From Agaricicola taiwanensis_A (GTDB lineage: Bacteria; Pseudomonadota; Alphaproteobacteria; Rhizobiales; Methylopilaceae): a stretch of 20,623 nucleotides of DNA. Shown here one piece after another: positions 1 to 6,827 of the stretch. Location of the stretch: positions 1 to 20,623 of the forward strand of contig JBEBSP010000022.1 in the NCBI GenBank assembly GCA_040394255.1, given 5' to 3'. Below the pieces are notes generated by a model, which was not told the DNA's origin, made no database searches, and was given only the letters and a program-made list of their open reading frames with translations. Both the position numbers and the translations under genes were made by a program. How positions within the stretch are numbered: the first letter of the stretch is position 1; every line of letters starts with the position of its first letter.

Positions 1-24
1 GAGCGGGTCTACCGCGACGAGTGA
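1..24 (+). CDS. C-terminal end of an upstream gene, possibly dksA (partial)
   Basis: Frame 1 reads E-R-V-Y-R-D-E and then a TGA stop at 22-24, so the window opens inside the end of a plus-strand gene. Seven residues cannot identify a family. As far as I recall, alphaproteobacterial DksA proteins end in a similar charged tail, and dksA can lie beside flagellar ring genes, so DksA is the best guess. It converges on flgH, and a hairpin at 112-141 lies between them. The identity is inference; that this is a coding end is itself only moderately supported. Confidence 0.35.
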   Translation, partial: ERVYRDE

Positions 25-111
25 GGCTGCCCTGCCGCGGCGCTGATGCGGCCCGGGCGGCTGAAGCTGCGGCCCGGTGCGGTCCGGTTCGATCGTTTCC
101 ATGATGTGAAG

Positions 112-141
112 GCGGCCTCCGAGGGGGAGCTCGGAGGCCGC
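112..141. terminator. Hairpin between convergent genes, terminator-like without a T-run
   Basis: Perfect 12-bp arms (GCGGCCTCCGAG and CTCGGAGGCCGC) enclose a 6-nt loop. It lies in the 169-bp gap between the gene ending at 24 and the flgH stop at 194, where a bidirectional terminator would be expected. Neither side has a T-run, so intrinsic termination is uncertain. A second, weaker inverted repeat (TGATGAC/GTCATCA, 7-bp arms) follows at 168-188. Nothing else was recognised in this gap. Confidence 0.5.
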
Positions 142-193
142 GTCGCGCCGTCGCCGGGGGGAGCCGGTGATGACGGCGGAAGTCATCAAACCC

Positions 194-946
194 TTAGAAG
201 GGCAGGATGATGTCGAGCACCTGCTGGCCGTAGCGCGGCTGCTGGACATCGGTGATCTGGCCCCGGCCGCCGTAGGCGATGCGGGCTTCCGCGATCTTGG
301 TGGAATCGATCTGGTTCCCGCTGTCGATGTCCTCGGGACGGACGATACCTGCGACGATCAGTTCGCGTATTTCAAAGTTGACGCGAACCTCCTGGCGGCC
401 TTCGACCACAAGATTTCCGTTTGGAAGCACTTGAGTGACGACGGCTGCCACGTTGGTGACCAGTTCTTCCGAGCGGTCTATCTTGCCTGATCCTGCGCTA
501 GATGAATCCGACCCGGCGCGGACGAGGTTTTCATTGTCGATTTCCTCGGGAAGGACTTTGCTGAGCGCCTTCTCATAGCCGAATATATTGTCGATTCCGA
601 GACCTTCGCTGTTCTTCCGGCTGCGGTTGGTCTTGTTCTCGAAGGTAGCCTTGTCCGCGACCCGGACCTTGACGGTCAGGATGTCGCCGATCTTCTGGGC
701 GCGCTGGTCCTTGAAGAATCCGCGCGACCCCGTGCGCCACAAGGAATTCGCCTGATAGACGGGGGTTTCGGGCTCGGGCATGGGCATGCGCACCGGCCGG
801 TATCCGGGTTGGGCGGTGGGGTCCTCGATCGCGGTCAGCGCCGGGGCCTGACCGACCTGCTTCAGGCGATCGGCGGTACCGCAGTTGGCGACGAGGAGCG
901 CGAGGCCGGCAACAGCGCAGACGCGGGAAATGGGTCGCGAAATCAT
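194..946 (-). CDS. flgH: Flagellar L-ring protein FlgH
   Basis: This 250-residue outer-membrane lipoprotein forms the L ring, the bushing where the flagellar rod crosses the outer membrane. The N-terminus has a short basic region, a hydrophobic segment and a lipobox-like V-A-N-C at about residues 19-22, followed by the mature chain. The central and C-terminal parts carry family features: S-L-W-R at about 68-71, then G-D-I-L-T-V-K-V near 88, N-G-N-L-V-V-E-G-R-Q-E-V near 175, and an end in Q-Q-V-L-D-I-I-L-P-F. Length is normal. The start is ATG at 946 with GAGGAG upstream. It is the last gene of flgF-flgG-flgA-flgH, 13 nt after flgA. The Asn just before the lipobox Cys is unusual. Confidence 0.95.
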   Translation of the reverse strand: MISRPISRVCAVAGLALLVANCGTADRLKQVGQAPALTAIEDPTAQPGYRPVRMPMPEPETPVYQANSLWRTGSRGFFKDQRAQKIGDILTVKVRVADKATFENKTNRSRKNSEGLGIDNIFGYEKALSKVLPEEIDNENLVRAGSDSSSAGSGKIDRSEELVTNVAAVVTQVLPNGNLVVEGRQEVRVNFEIRELIVAGIVRPEDIDSGNQIDSTKIAEARIAYGGRGQITDVQQPRYGQQVLDIILPF

Positions 947-959
947 ACTCTTACGCTCC

Positions 960-1934
960 TCAACGTGCTGACAGCATGATGGCGTGGCCGGAGGTGACAG
1001 TGACCTGTCCCGGCCCCGTGACCGTGCCTTCGATGGTGCGCTTCGACTGGATATTCAGAACCGAAACGCTTGCGCCCCTGGCCCCGGAGGCCAGCGCCTG
1101 GCCGCGCACGGTAAGCGTCATGCCCGGTACGGCGTGGACGATGGTCACGGCGCCGCCGCGCTCCACCAGCACCGGCTTGTCGAGATCGCCCGGCTTCAAG
1201 GGCTCGTCCGAGCGCAACGACCTGCGGGCGGCCATGCCGATGGCCTGGTCGAGGGAGGTCAGGGCGTCGGCCGGAATGCTGGTGCGTGGCAACTTGACGA
1301 CGGCAAGGTCGTCCTTGCCGAGCTTGGCCGAACGGTTGATGGCGCGCGCTGCCACGACGACATCGATGCCGTCGATGGCCGTTCCCGTCACGCTCTGCCG
1401 CGCCAGCGGACGCGCCGGATCGCCAATGAGGACCTCGGCCTCGAATCTGCCGGTCCTGGCGGTCCAGGAGACCGTTCCGATGGACAGGGCCGCGTCGGCG
1501 GGGCCGTTGGCGGTGACCAACGGGGCATGATCGAAGGTGATGTCGATGTTCTCCGGGGCCGGGCTGCGGGACTGGTCAGCGAGCCTCAGACGCAGGGCGG
1601 CCTCGATCTCGGCCTTGCCGGCGGCGCGGCCGGTGCGGGCGACCGAGACCTGCGTGATGCCGCCGGTCGATATGTTGTTCACGCCGATCCTTGTGGCGGC
1701 GGAAAGAATGTCCTTGGCGCTGACCTGTCCGGTGAGGCCGGGCCCCGGTGCGCGGAAGACCGGCTGGTTCGCCGCGGCGCCAGCGTCGCTGACGAGATCG
1801 CCCAGCATGACGATGTCCTGTGTGACGATGATGTGCGGACGCAGGACGGGTGCGGCGCGCGCAGCGCCCATGAAGGCGCTAAGGGCTGCCATGCCCAGGC
1901 AAAATGCAATCACAAGGCGGAGCGGATGGGTCAT
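960..1934 (-). CDS. flgA: Flagellar P-ring assembly chaperone FlgA
   Basis: This is a periplasmic chaperone that helps FlgI polymerise into the P ring around the rod. From the start chosen it has 324 residues, with a Sec signal peptide ending at about A-R-A-A. The C-terminal half has the SAF/FlgA signature: A-R-A-I-N-R-S-A-K-L-G-K-D-D-L, then R-R-S-L-R-S-D-E-P-L, and a final beta domain with V-P-G-M-T-L-T-V-R-G-Q-A. Three starts lie close together: GTG 1943, ATG 1940 and ATG 1934. I chose 1934 because GAGG lies 8 nt upstream; it would be only 2 nt from 1940. The flgG stop ends at 1940, so the two genes touch or nearly overlap and are probably translationally coupled. Confidence 0.92.
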   Translation of the reverse strand: MTHPLRLVIAFCLGMAALSAFMGAARAAPVLRPHIIVTQDIVMLGDLVSDAGAAANQPVFRAPGPGLTGQVSAKDILSAATRIGVNNISTGGITQVSVARTGRAAGKAEIEAALRLRLADQSRSPAPENIDITFDHAPLVTANGPADAALSIGTVSWTARTGRFEAEVLIGDPARPLARQSVTGTAIDGIDVVVAARAINRSAKLGKDDLAVVKLPRTSIPADALTSLDQAIGMAARRSLRSDEPLKPGDLDKPVLVERGGAVTIVHAVPGMTLTVRGQALASGARGASVSVLNIQSKRTIEGTVTGPGQVTVTSGHAIMLSAR

Positions 1935-1939
1935 CGTCA

Positions 1940-2725
1940 TCACCTCAGGTTTGCGGTTGCTTCGAGCATGCTGTCGGCGGCGGACACCACACGGGCGTTC
2001 ATTTCGTAGGCGCGCTGGGCGGCGATCAGGTCGGAGATTTCCGTCACGGCATTCACGTTGGCCTCTTCGAGATGGCCCTGCAGGAGGGAACCGAAACCTT
2101 CGGTTCCGGCCGTACCGGCGATCTCCGGGCCGCTGGCACCGGTTTCGCGGTAGAGGTTGTCGCCGATGCCTTCGAGTCCCGACTTGTTGATGAAGCGGGC
2201 CATCTGGAGCTGGCCGATCTCCTGCGGCGCAGGTTGTCCGGGCAGGGTGACCTGGACGGTGCCTTCGGCGTTGATCGTGACCGAGCTCGCGTCCTGCGGA
2301 ACCGTGATGCCCGGGTCGACGATGTAGCCGTCGACAGTGACAAGCTGGCCATTGGCGTCGAGCTCGAACGAGCCGTCGCGTGTGTAGGCCGTCGTGCCGT
2401 CCGGCATCTGGATGCGGAAGAAGCCGTCGCCACGGATGGCGACGTCGTATTCCTTCCCGGTCGGCGTCAGGTTGCCCTGGGTCATGATGCGCGGCGTGGC
2501 GACGGTGCGCACGCCCGAGCCGATCTCGACGCCGGCGGGCACGATGGTGCCGGTTTCCGAGGTTGCCGTGCCCGCCCGGCGGTTGATCTGGTACAGCATG
2601 TCCTGGAAGCCGACGCGCTGCCGCTTGAAGGCGGTGGTGCGCATGTTGGCGATGTTGTTGGAGATCGTCTCGACGTTGAGCTCCTGGGCCATCATGCCCG
2701 TGGCGGCGGTGTAGAGAGCGCGCAT
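1940..2725 (-). CDS. flgG: Flagellar distal rod protein FlgG
   Basis: FlgG forms the distal rod that passes through the P and L rings. The 261 residues match the family length almost exactly. The N-terminus M-R-A-L-Y-T-A-A-T-G-M and the following rod motif N-I-S-N-N-I-A-N-type segment (here T-I-S-N-N-I-A-N) are diagnostic. The hypervariable centre includes Y-D-V-A-I-R-G-D-G-F-F, and the C-terminus has the conserved V-N-A-V-T-E-I-S-D-L-I-A-A-Q-R-A-Y-E block. GGAG precedes ATG 2725. It follows flgF by 12 nt and abuts flgA, so it belongs to one transcription unit. Confidence 0.97.
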   Translation of the reverse strand: MRALYTAATGMMAQELNVETISNNIANMRTTAFKRQRVGFQDMLYQINRRAGTATSETGTIVPAGVEIGSGVRTVATPRIMTQGNLTPTGKEYDVAIRGDGFFRIQMPDGTTAYTRDGSFELDANGQLVTVDGYIVDPGITVPQDASSVTINAEGTVQVTLPGQPAPQEIGQLQMARFINKSGLEGIGDNLYRETGASGPEIAGTAGTEGFGSLLQGHLEEANVNAVTEISDLIAAQRAYEMNARVVSAADSMLEATANLR

Positions 2726-2737
2726 GGGTTTGTCTCC

Positions 2738-3484
2738 TCAGGCCGGAATATCGGACAGGCGTTCGATCGCTGTGCTGCGCATCTGTTCGCTGCGCTGCAT
2801 CAGGCTCGACAGGGTCTGGTAGCTGCGGGTCAGCTCCATCATCCGGGAGATTTCGACCACCGGCTCGACGTTGGCCTTTTCGAGCGTGCCCTGTTCCAGG
2901 CGGACCTGGCCGGCGGGCAGCTCATTGACTGGCGTCGGCGAGCGGAACAGGTTGCCGCCCTCGGCGACGAGGTTCTGCGGATTGGCGACCGCGACCAGAC
3001 GAAGACGTCCACGCGCTCCCAGGTTGGTTGTGATGGTGCCGTCGGAACCGATGGTGACGTCGGCCTCGTTCTCGCCGAGCTGGAGATTGCCTTCGGTCGT
3101 CAGGACCGGCTCGCCGCCCGCGGTGGTCAGGACGCCGTCGGTGTTGACGAGGAAATTGCCGTTGCGGGTGTAACGTTCGCCCTCGGGCGTATCGACGACG
3201 AAGAAGCCTTCGCCATTGATCGCGACATCGAGCGGATTGTCGGTGACCTGCATCGGGCCGGTGGTGAAATCCTGCCAGGTGCCGCGATCCTGGACGTAGG
3301 ACAGGCGCTTGTCGCTGTGGGGGAATTCGTCAGCCCGGGCGACCGGCATGATGAATTCCTGGAACGCGACGCGCTGCGCCTTGTACCCCGTGGTGCTGAG
3401 GTTCGCGATGTTGTTGGCGACGACGTCGAGCTCGCGCCGGAGCGCGGTCTGACGTGAAAGCCCTATGAGCAATGAATTGTCCAT
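2738..3484 (-). CDS. flgF: Flagellar proximal rod protein FlgF
   Basis: FlgF is a proximal rod subunit. I place the start at ATG 3484, giving 248 residues, because the N-terminus M-D-N-S-L-L-I-G-L-S-R-Q matches the family and GAGGGGAAG lies upstream. A longer open frame reaches 3592 but would translate the promoter region. The N-terminal rod motif V-A-N-N-I-A-N-L-S-T-T-G-Y-K, the central L-D-V-A-I-N-G-E-G-F-F, and the C-terminal Glu/Met-rich helix ending in S-L-M-Q-R-S-E-Q-M-R are all present. It is the first gene of the flgFGAH operon. The sigma-54 promoter at 3559-3574 would give a leader of about 64 nt. Confidence 0.95.
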   Translation of the reverse strand: MDNSLLIGLSRQTALRRELDVVANNIANLSTTGYKAQRVAFQEFIMPVARADEFPHSDKRLSYVQDRGTWQDFTTGPMQVTDNPLDVAINGEGFFVVDTPEGERYTRNGNFLVNTDGVLTTAGGEPVLTTEGNLQLGENEADVTIGSDGTITTNLGARGRLRLVAVANPQNLVAEGGNLFRSPTPVNELPAGQVRLEQGTLEKANVEPVVEISRMMELTRSYQTLSSLMQRSEQMRSTAIERLSDIPA

Positions 3485-3558
3485 TCGACCGCTTCCCCTC
3501 GGTCGTTGAAGATCGGCGGCCCCGATCCTTCCCCGATCGCGATCGCCGCAGAATGCAG

Positions 3559-3574
3559 TGCAGAAGGCGTGCCA
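3559..3574 (-). promoter_or_regulatory. Sigma-54 promoter of the flgFGAH operon
   Basis: Read on the minus strand, the site is TGGCACG-CCTT-CTGCA. The -24 element is perfect, the -12 element differs from TTGCA by one base, and the GG-to-GC distance is the required 12 nt. Transcription would start near 3548, about 64 nt before the flgF ATG. Sigma-54 promoters need an enhancer-binding activator, and a palindromic motif at 3664-3678 sits roughly 115-130 bp upstream of the predicted start, a usual place for such a site. Confidence 0.8.
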
Positions 3575-3663
3575 AGACGGGAAAACCATCATTTCCGAAG
3601 GGTTAACCGACAGATTGGTTTTTCCGCAGCTATGGCGGAATTTCCGTTGAGGAAAGAATGACT

Positions 3664-3678
3664 CGGCAAAAGTTGCCG
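3664..3678. promoter_or_regulatory. Palindromic candidate activator site (FlbD/ftr-like), copy 1
   Basis: CGGCAAAAGTTGCCG is a perfect inverted repeat (CGGCAA/TTGCCG around AAG) in the divergent flgF/fliL intergenic region. A related 15-mer, CGGCAAAAACAGCCG, occurs at 12609-12623 in the other divergent flagellar intergenic region. From memory, the Caulobacter ftr elements bound by FlbD are GGCA...TGCC-type palindromes, so an FlbD-like enhancer is the leading idea. This is inference; only the motif and its position are seen. Confidence 0.5.
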
Positions 3679-3765
3679 ATGAAGGTTGTCCGAAAAGAAA
3701 ACGTTAACCTTTCTTTCCCTACTGTTAAGCATCGGAACAGGGGGCGGCGATTTGCGTCGTCAGTG

Positions 3766-4266
3766 ATGGATATGGCGAATGTCGCCGACGCCGGTATGGA
3801 AGAGGTTCCCGTCGAGGCGGTGGCCAAGCCTGCCGGGAAAAAGAAGAAGCTGATCCTGATCGGCGCGGTCGTGCTTGCGCTCGCCGCCGCAGGCGGTGGC
3901 GCCTTCATGCTCATGGGCGGCGAGGCGGCTCCCGAGGGCGAGGCCGTCGAGGCCAAGAAGCCTCCGGTGTTCGTGGACCTGCCGGAGATGATGGTCAATC
4001 TGGCCGTGCCGGCGGACCGCCCCCAGTACCTCAAGCTCAAGATTTCCCTGGAAATCGCTGACGAAAGGCTTGCCGAGAAGATCAGTCCGATGATGCCGCG
4101 CGTGCTCGATGCCTTCCAGGTTCATCTGCGCGAGATGCGTCCCTCCGATCTCGACGGTTCCGCCGGTCTCTATCGCCTGAAGGAAGAGCTGCTGCGCCGG
4201 ATCAACGCGGCGGTCTATCCGGGGCGTGTGGAAGCCATTCTCTTCAAGGAAGTTCTGGTGCAGTGA
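3766..4266 (+). CDS. fliL: Flagellar basal-body-associated protein FliL
   Basis: FliL is a single-pass inner-membrane protein that surrounds and stabilises the MotAB stator next to the basal body. From ATG 3766 it has 166 residues: a short cytoplasmic part ending in K-K-K-K, a transmembrane helix at about 28-50 (L-I-L-I-G-A-V-V-L-A-L), and a periplasmic stomatin-like domain with F-V-D-L-P-E-M-M-V-N-L, Y-L-K-L-K-I-S-L-E and a C-terminal V-E-A-I-L-F-K-E-V-L-V-Q. An in-frame ATG at 3658 has a good GAGGAA ribosome site, but the 36 codons from there are AT-rich, have poor GC at third positions and contain promoter-like palindromes, so I prefer 3766. The site before 3766 is weak; ATG 3772 is also possible. 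The gene is 4 nt from fliM. Confidence 0.9.
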   Translation: MDMANVADAGMEEVPVEAVAKPAGKKKKLILIGAVVLALAAAGGGAFMLMGGEAAPEGEAVEAKKPPVFVDLPEMMVNLAVPADRPQYLKLKISLEIADERLAEKISPMMPRVLDAFQVHLREMRPSDLDGSAGLYRLKEELLRRINAAVYPGRVEAILFKEVLVQ

Positions 4267-4270
4267 GCGC

Positions 4271-5440
4271 ATGATGGGCGAGCCGGAAGAGGAAAATCTC
4301 GATCAAGACGCGATGGCCGCGGAATGGGCCGCCGCGCTTGAAGGGGGCGAAGGCGGCGACGAGGTCTCGACCGAATGGGCGGCCATGCTCGGTGGAGACG
4401 GCGTTCCCCAGGCCGGAACGGCGCGTGGTGGCGCCGATCGCATCCTTGGCCAGGAAGAGATCGACAGCCTTCTGGGCTTTTCGTTCGACGAGCTTTCGCT
4501 CAGCCAGCATTCCGGCATCCGGGCGATCATCGATTCGGCGATGGTCTCCTACGAGCGTCTGCCGATGCTGGAGATCGTGTTCGACCGCATGGTGCGGCTG
4601 CTCACGACATCCCTGCGCAACTTCACGTCGGACAACGTCGAGGTGTCGCTGGATTCGATCACCTCGGTGCGGTTCGGCGACTATCTCAATTCGATCCCGC
4701 TTCCTGCCATCCTGACGGTCATCCGGGCCGAGGAATGGGACAACTACGGTATCGTCACCGTCAATTCGAGCCTGATCTATTCCATCATCGACGTGCTTCT
4801 GGGAGGGCGCAGGGGCGTCTCGTCAATGAAGGTGGAAGGGCGGCCCTACAGCACGATCGAAACCAACCTCGTCCGGCGTCTCTTGGAGGTCGTGCTGGCC
4901 GATGCCGAGCAGGCCTTCAAGCCTCTCTCGCCGGTGACGTTCCACATCGACCGGCTTGAGACCAATCCCCGGTTCGCGGCCATCGCGCGCCCCGCCAACG
5001 CCGCGATCCTGGTGCGTCTCCACATCGACATGGAAGACCGCGGCGGCGCCTTCGAGTTCCTGCTGCCCTACGCGACGGTCGAGCCGATCCGCGAGGTCCT
5101 GCTCCAGGGCTTCATGGGTGAGAAGTTCGGCCGCGATGCGACCTGGGAGGGCCATCTGGCGACCGAGATCTGGTCGGCGGAACTTGAGCTCTCGGTCATG
5201 CTTTATGAGCGCCAGCTGCCGCTGCGCCGAATCATGGAGCTCGATGTCGGCGATACCCTCGTGCTCGACATGAACCCCGATGACCTCGTGGAGCTGCGCT
5301 GCGGTGACGTGGTGCTGACCGAGGGGCGCATGGGACGGGCCGGCGAGAATGTCGCCATTCAGGTCGCGCGCGACCTGCGCAGGTCCAGGACAACGATGGC
5401 CATCTTTGAATCGGCGGACGTCCGCCAGGAGGTCGCATGA
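4271..5440 (+). CDS. fliM: Flagellar motor switch protein FliM
   Basis: FliM is the C-ring protein that binds phosphorylated CheY and, with FliG and FliN, sets rotation direction. From ATG 4271 it has 389 residues. The CheY-binding segment I-L-G-Q-E-E-I-D-S-L-L lies at about residues 58-68 instead of at the extreme N-terminus. Before it is an acidic extension with two related units, A-E-W-A-A-A-L-E-G-G and T-E-W-A-A-M-L-G-G. The middle domain includes Y-E-R-L-P-M-L-E-I-V-F-D-R and the G-G-R-R-G loop, and the C-terminal SpoA-like domain includes V-G-D-T-L-V-L-D. No fliN is present in the window. The fliM stop overlaps the next start (ATGATGA). Confidence 0.95.
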   Translation: MMGEPEEENLDQDAMAAEWAAALEGGEGGDEVSTEWAAMLGGDGVPQAGTARGGADRILGQEEIDSLLGFSFDELSLSQHSGIRAIIDSAMVSYERLPMLEIVFDRMVRLLTTSLRNFTSDNVEVSLDSITSVRFGDYLNSIPLPAILTVIRAEEWDNYGIVTVNSSLIYSIIDVLLGGRRGVSSMKVEGRPYSTIETNLVRRLLEVVLADAEQAFKPLSPVTFHIDRLETNPRFAAIARPANAAILVRLHIDMEDRGGAFEFLLPYATVEPIREVLLQGFMGEKFGRDATWEGHLATEIWSAELELSVMLYERQLPLRRIMELDVGDTLVLDMNPDDLVELRCGDVVLTEGRMGRAGENVAIQVARDLRRSRTTMAIFESADVRQEVA

Positions 5441-5922
5441 TGAGCAATACCTTTGCGCTCATGATAGAGGGTCTGGTCGCCCTTCTGCTGGTCACGACCA
5501 TCGGCTATTGCTTCGTGCTCAACCGCAAGCTGGTGCGTCTGCGATCCGACGAGACCGCACTCAGGGCGACCATCGCCGAACTCGTGACGGCGACGGACAT
5601 AGCCGAACGCGCCATTGCCGGCTTCAAGCTGGCGATTCGCGATTGCGACGTGACGCTCGCCGACCGCCTCAGCCGGGCGGAGCAGATGTCGGCGGATATG
5701 GCCGAACAGCTCGACATCGGGCAGGACGTGCTCAAGCGCATCACCATGATCGCCGAGGCCGCGCGTCCCGAACCGGCCTCCGTGTCGCCACGTCTGGCGA
5801 CAGAGTTCATGCAAGCCGACGATGCTCAGGTGCCGCCCAGCAAGGCCGCCGCCGCCGCCATGGCCGCGCAGGCTCTCGCGCTACGGGCTCGTGAGCGCCG
5901 CGCCGCAAGCGTCGCGGCCTGA
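5437..5922 (+). CDS. DUF6468 / PflI-like small membrane protein
   Basis: This is a 161-residue protein with one N-terminal transmembrane helix (about residues 7-28, L-M-I-E-G-L-V-A-L-L-L-V-T-T-I-G-Y) followed by a basic stretch N-R-K-L-V-R-L-R, a helical region likely to form a coiled coil (about 35-115), and an Ala/Arg-rich tail. This layout and the position just after fliM fit the alphaproteobacterial family that includes Caulobacter PflI, a bitopic protein needed for correct flagellar placement. The family assignment is from memory. It overlaps fliM by 4 nt; AGGAGG lies 4 nt before ATG 5437 and 7 nt before ATG 5440, so either could be used. The job is probably in polar positioning or C-ring/stator assembly. 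Confidence 0.65.
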   Translation: MMSNTFALMIEGLVALLLVTTIGYCFVLNRKLVRLRSDETALRATIAELVTATDIAERAIAGFKLAIRDCDVTLADRLSRAEQMSADMAEQLDIGQDVLKRITMIAEAARPEPASVSPRLATEFMQADDAQVPPSKAAAAAMAAQALALRARERRAASVAA

Positions 5923-5934
5923 TCGGAGATCGTC

Positions 5935-6762
5935 ATGGGCGGACTGCGTGCCCTGCCGCTTGTGGTCGCCGCAGCGCTTGCCGTGCTGACGCTGAAGGTG
6001 ATCGGTATGGCGAGCGGTGAAGGCTGGGCATTGCGGCTGGATACCCCCGCCGTGGCGCAGGTGACGCCGGACCCCGCCTATCGTCCCGTCGCCTGGGCGC
6101 ATGAGCGGATGGCGAAAGCCGAAACGGCCGAAACGATGGCCGATCCCGTCATCACCGGATCGGCCCCGCCGAAAAAGAAGGAGGAGTCCGCGCCCGAGCC
6201 CATAGCGCCGGAGGCCCCGCCATCCAATGTTCTTCAGGATAGCGACAGCGGGGAGCGTTCGACGCCCGGGGAGCGCGCGGTGCTGGAGCGGCTGACCGAT
6301 CGACGCAAGGAACTCGAGGACAAGGCCCAAGAGATCGAGATGCGGGACAGCCTGCTTCAGGCGGCCGAGAAACGAATCGAGGCGCGCATCAAGGAGCTTG
6401 AGACGATCGAGGCCAGGATCGCGGCAACCAAGGAGGGAGAAGGCGAGGGCACCGAGGGCCAGGGCGCCAAACCGAGAGCGAACGGGGTCCCATCCGAAAA
6501 GCTCAAGGATCTGGTGACCATGTACGAGAACATGAAGCCCAAGGATGCGGCGAAGATATTCGACGAGCTCAATCTTCGTGTGCTGGTCGACGTGGTGAAG
6601 CAGATGAATCCGCGCAAGATGGGTGACGTGCTCGCGAAGATGAAGCCCGAGGCGGCACAACGGCTCACCGTCGAACTCGCCAGTTATGGGCGAAAGCCCG
6701 CCGCGGCTGTGCCCATGCCTCAAGCATTGCCGCAGATTCAAGGAATTCCGACGCAGCCTTAA
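5935..6762 (+). CDS. MotE-like flagellar protein
   Basis: This 275-residue exported or membrane-anchored protein has an N-terminal hydrophobic segment (about 5-28), a Pro/Glu-rich linker, a coiled coil at about 120-165 (R-R-K-E-L-E-D-K-A-Q-E-I-E) and a C-terminal MotE/MgtE-N-like helical domain at about 185-255 (Y-E-N-M-K-P-K-D-A-A-K-I-F, then L-V-D-V-V-K-Q-M-N-P-R-K-M-G, then M-K-P-E-A-A-Q-R-L-T). In rhizobia, MotE is a periplasmic chaperone for the stator-associated protein MotC; here no motC is visible. GGAG lies 7 nt before ATG 5935. It follows the PflI-like gene by 12 nt and belongs to the fliL operon. The name reflects the domain; the partner is unknown. Confidence 0.75.
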   Translation: MGGLRALPLVVAAALAVLTLKVIGMASGEGWALRLDTPAVAQVTPDPAYRPVAWAHERMAKAETAETMADPVITGSAPPKKKEESAPEPIAPEAPPSNVLQDSDSGERSTPGERAVLERLTDRRKELEDKAQEIEMRDSLLQAAEKRIEARIKELETIEARIAATKEGEGEGTEGQGAKPRANGVPSEKLKDLVTMYENMKPKDAAKIFDELNLRVLVDVVKQMNPRKMGDVLAKMKPEAAQRLTVELASYGRKPAAAVPMPQALPQIQGIPTQP

Positions 6763-6827
6763 TGAAATCGTTGCCGCGTCCTTAACCGGGCAGGCGTATG
6801 CAGAGACATCAGGTTCAGGAGCGCGCG

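Noticed and set aside
984..3457. Long plus-strand open frames opposite flgA, flgG and flgF
   Set aside because: They mirror the codon pattern of confirmed flagellar genes, show no family features and lack convincing starts.
3740..3757. Sigma-54-like GG..TTTGC site just before fliL
   Set aside because: Spacing is right but the -24 element lacks TGGCAC, and a start from it would fall at or beyond the fliL ATG.
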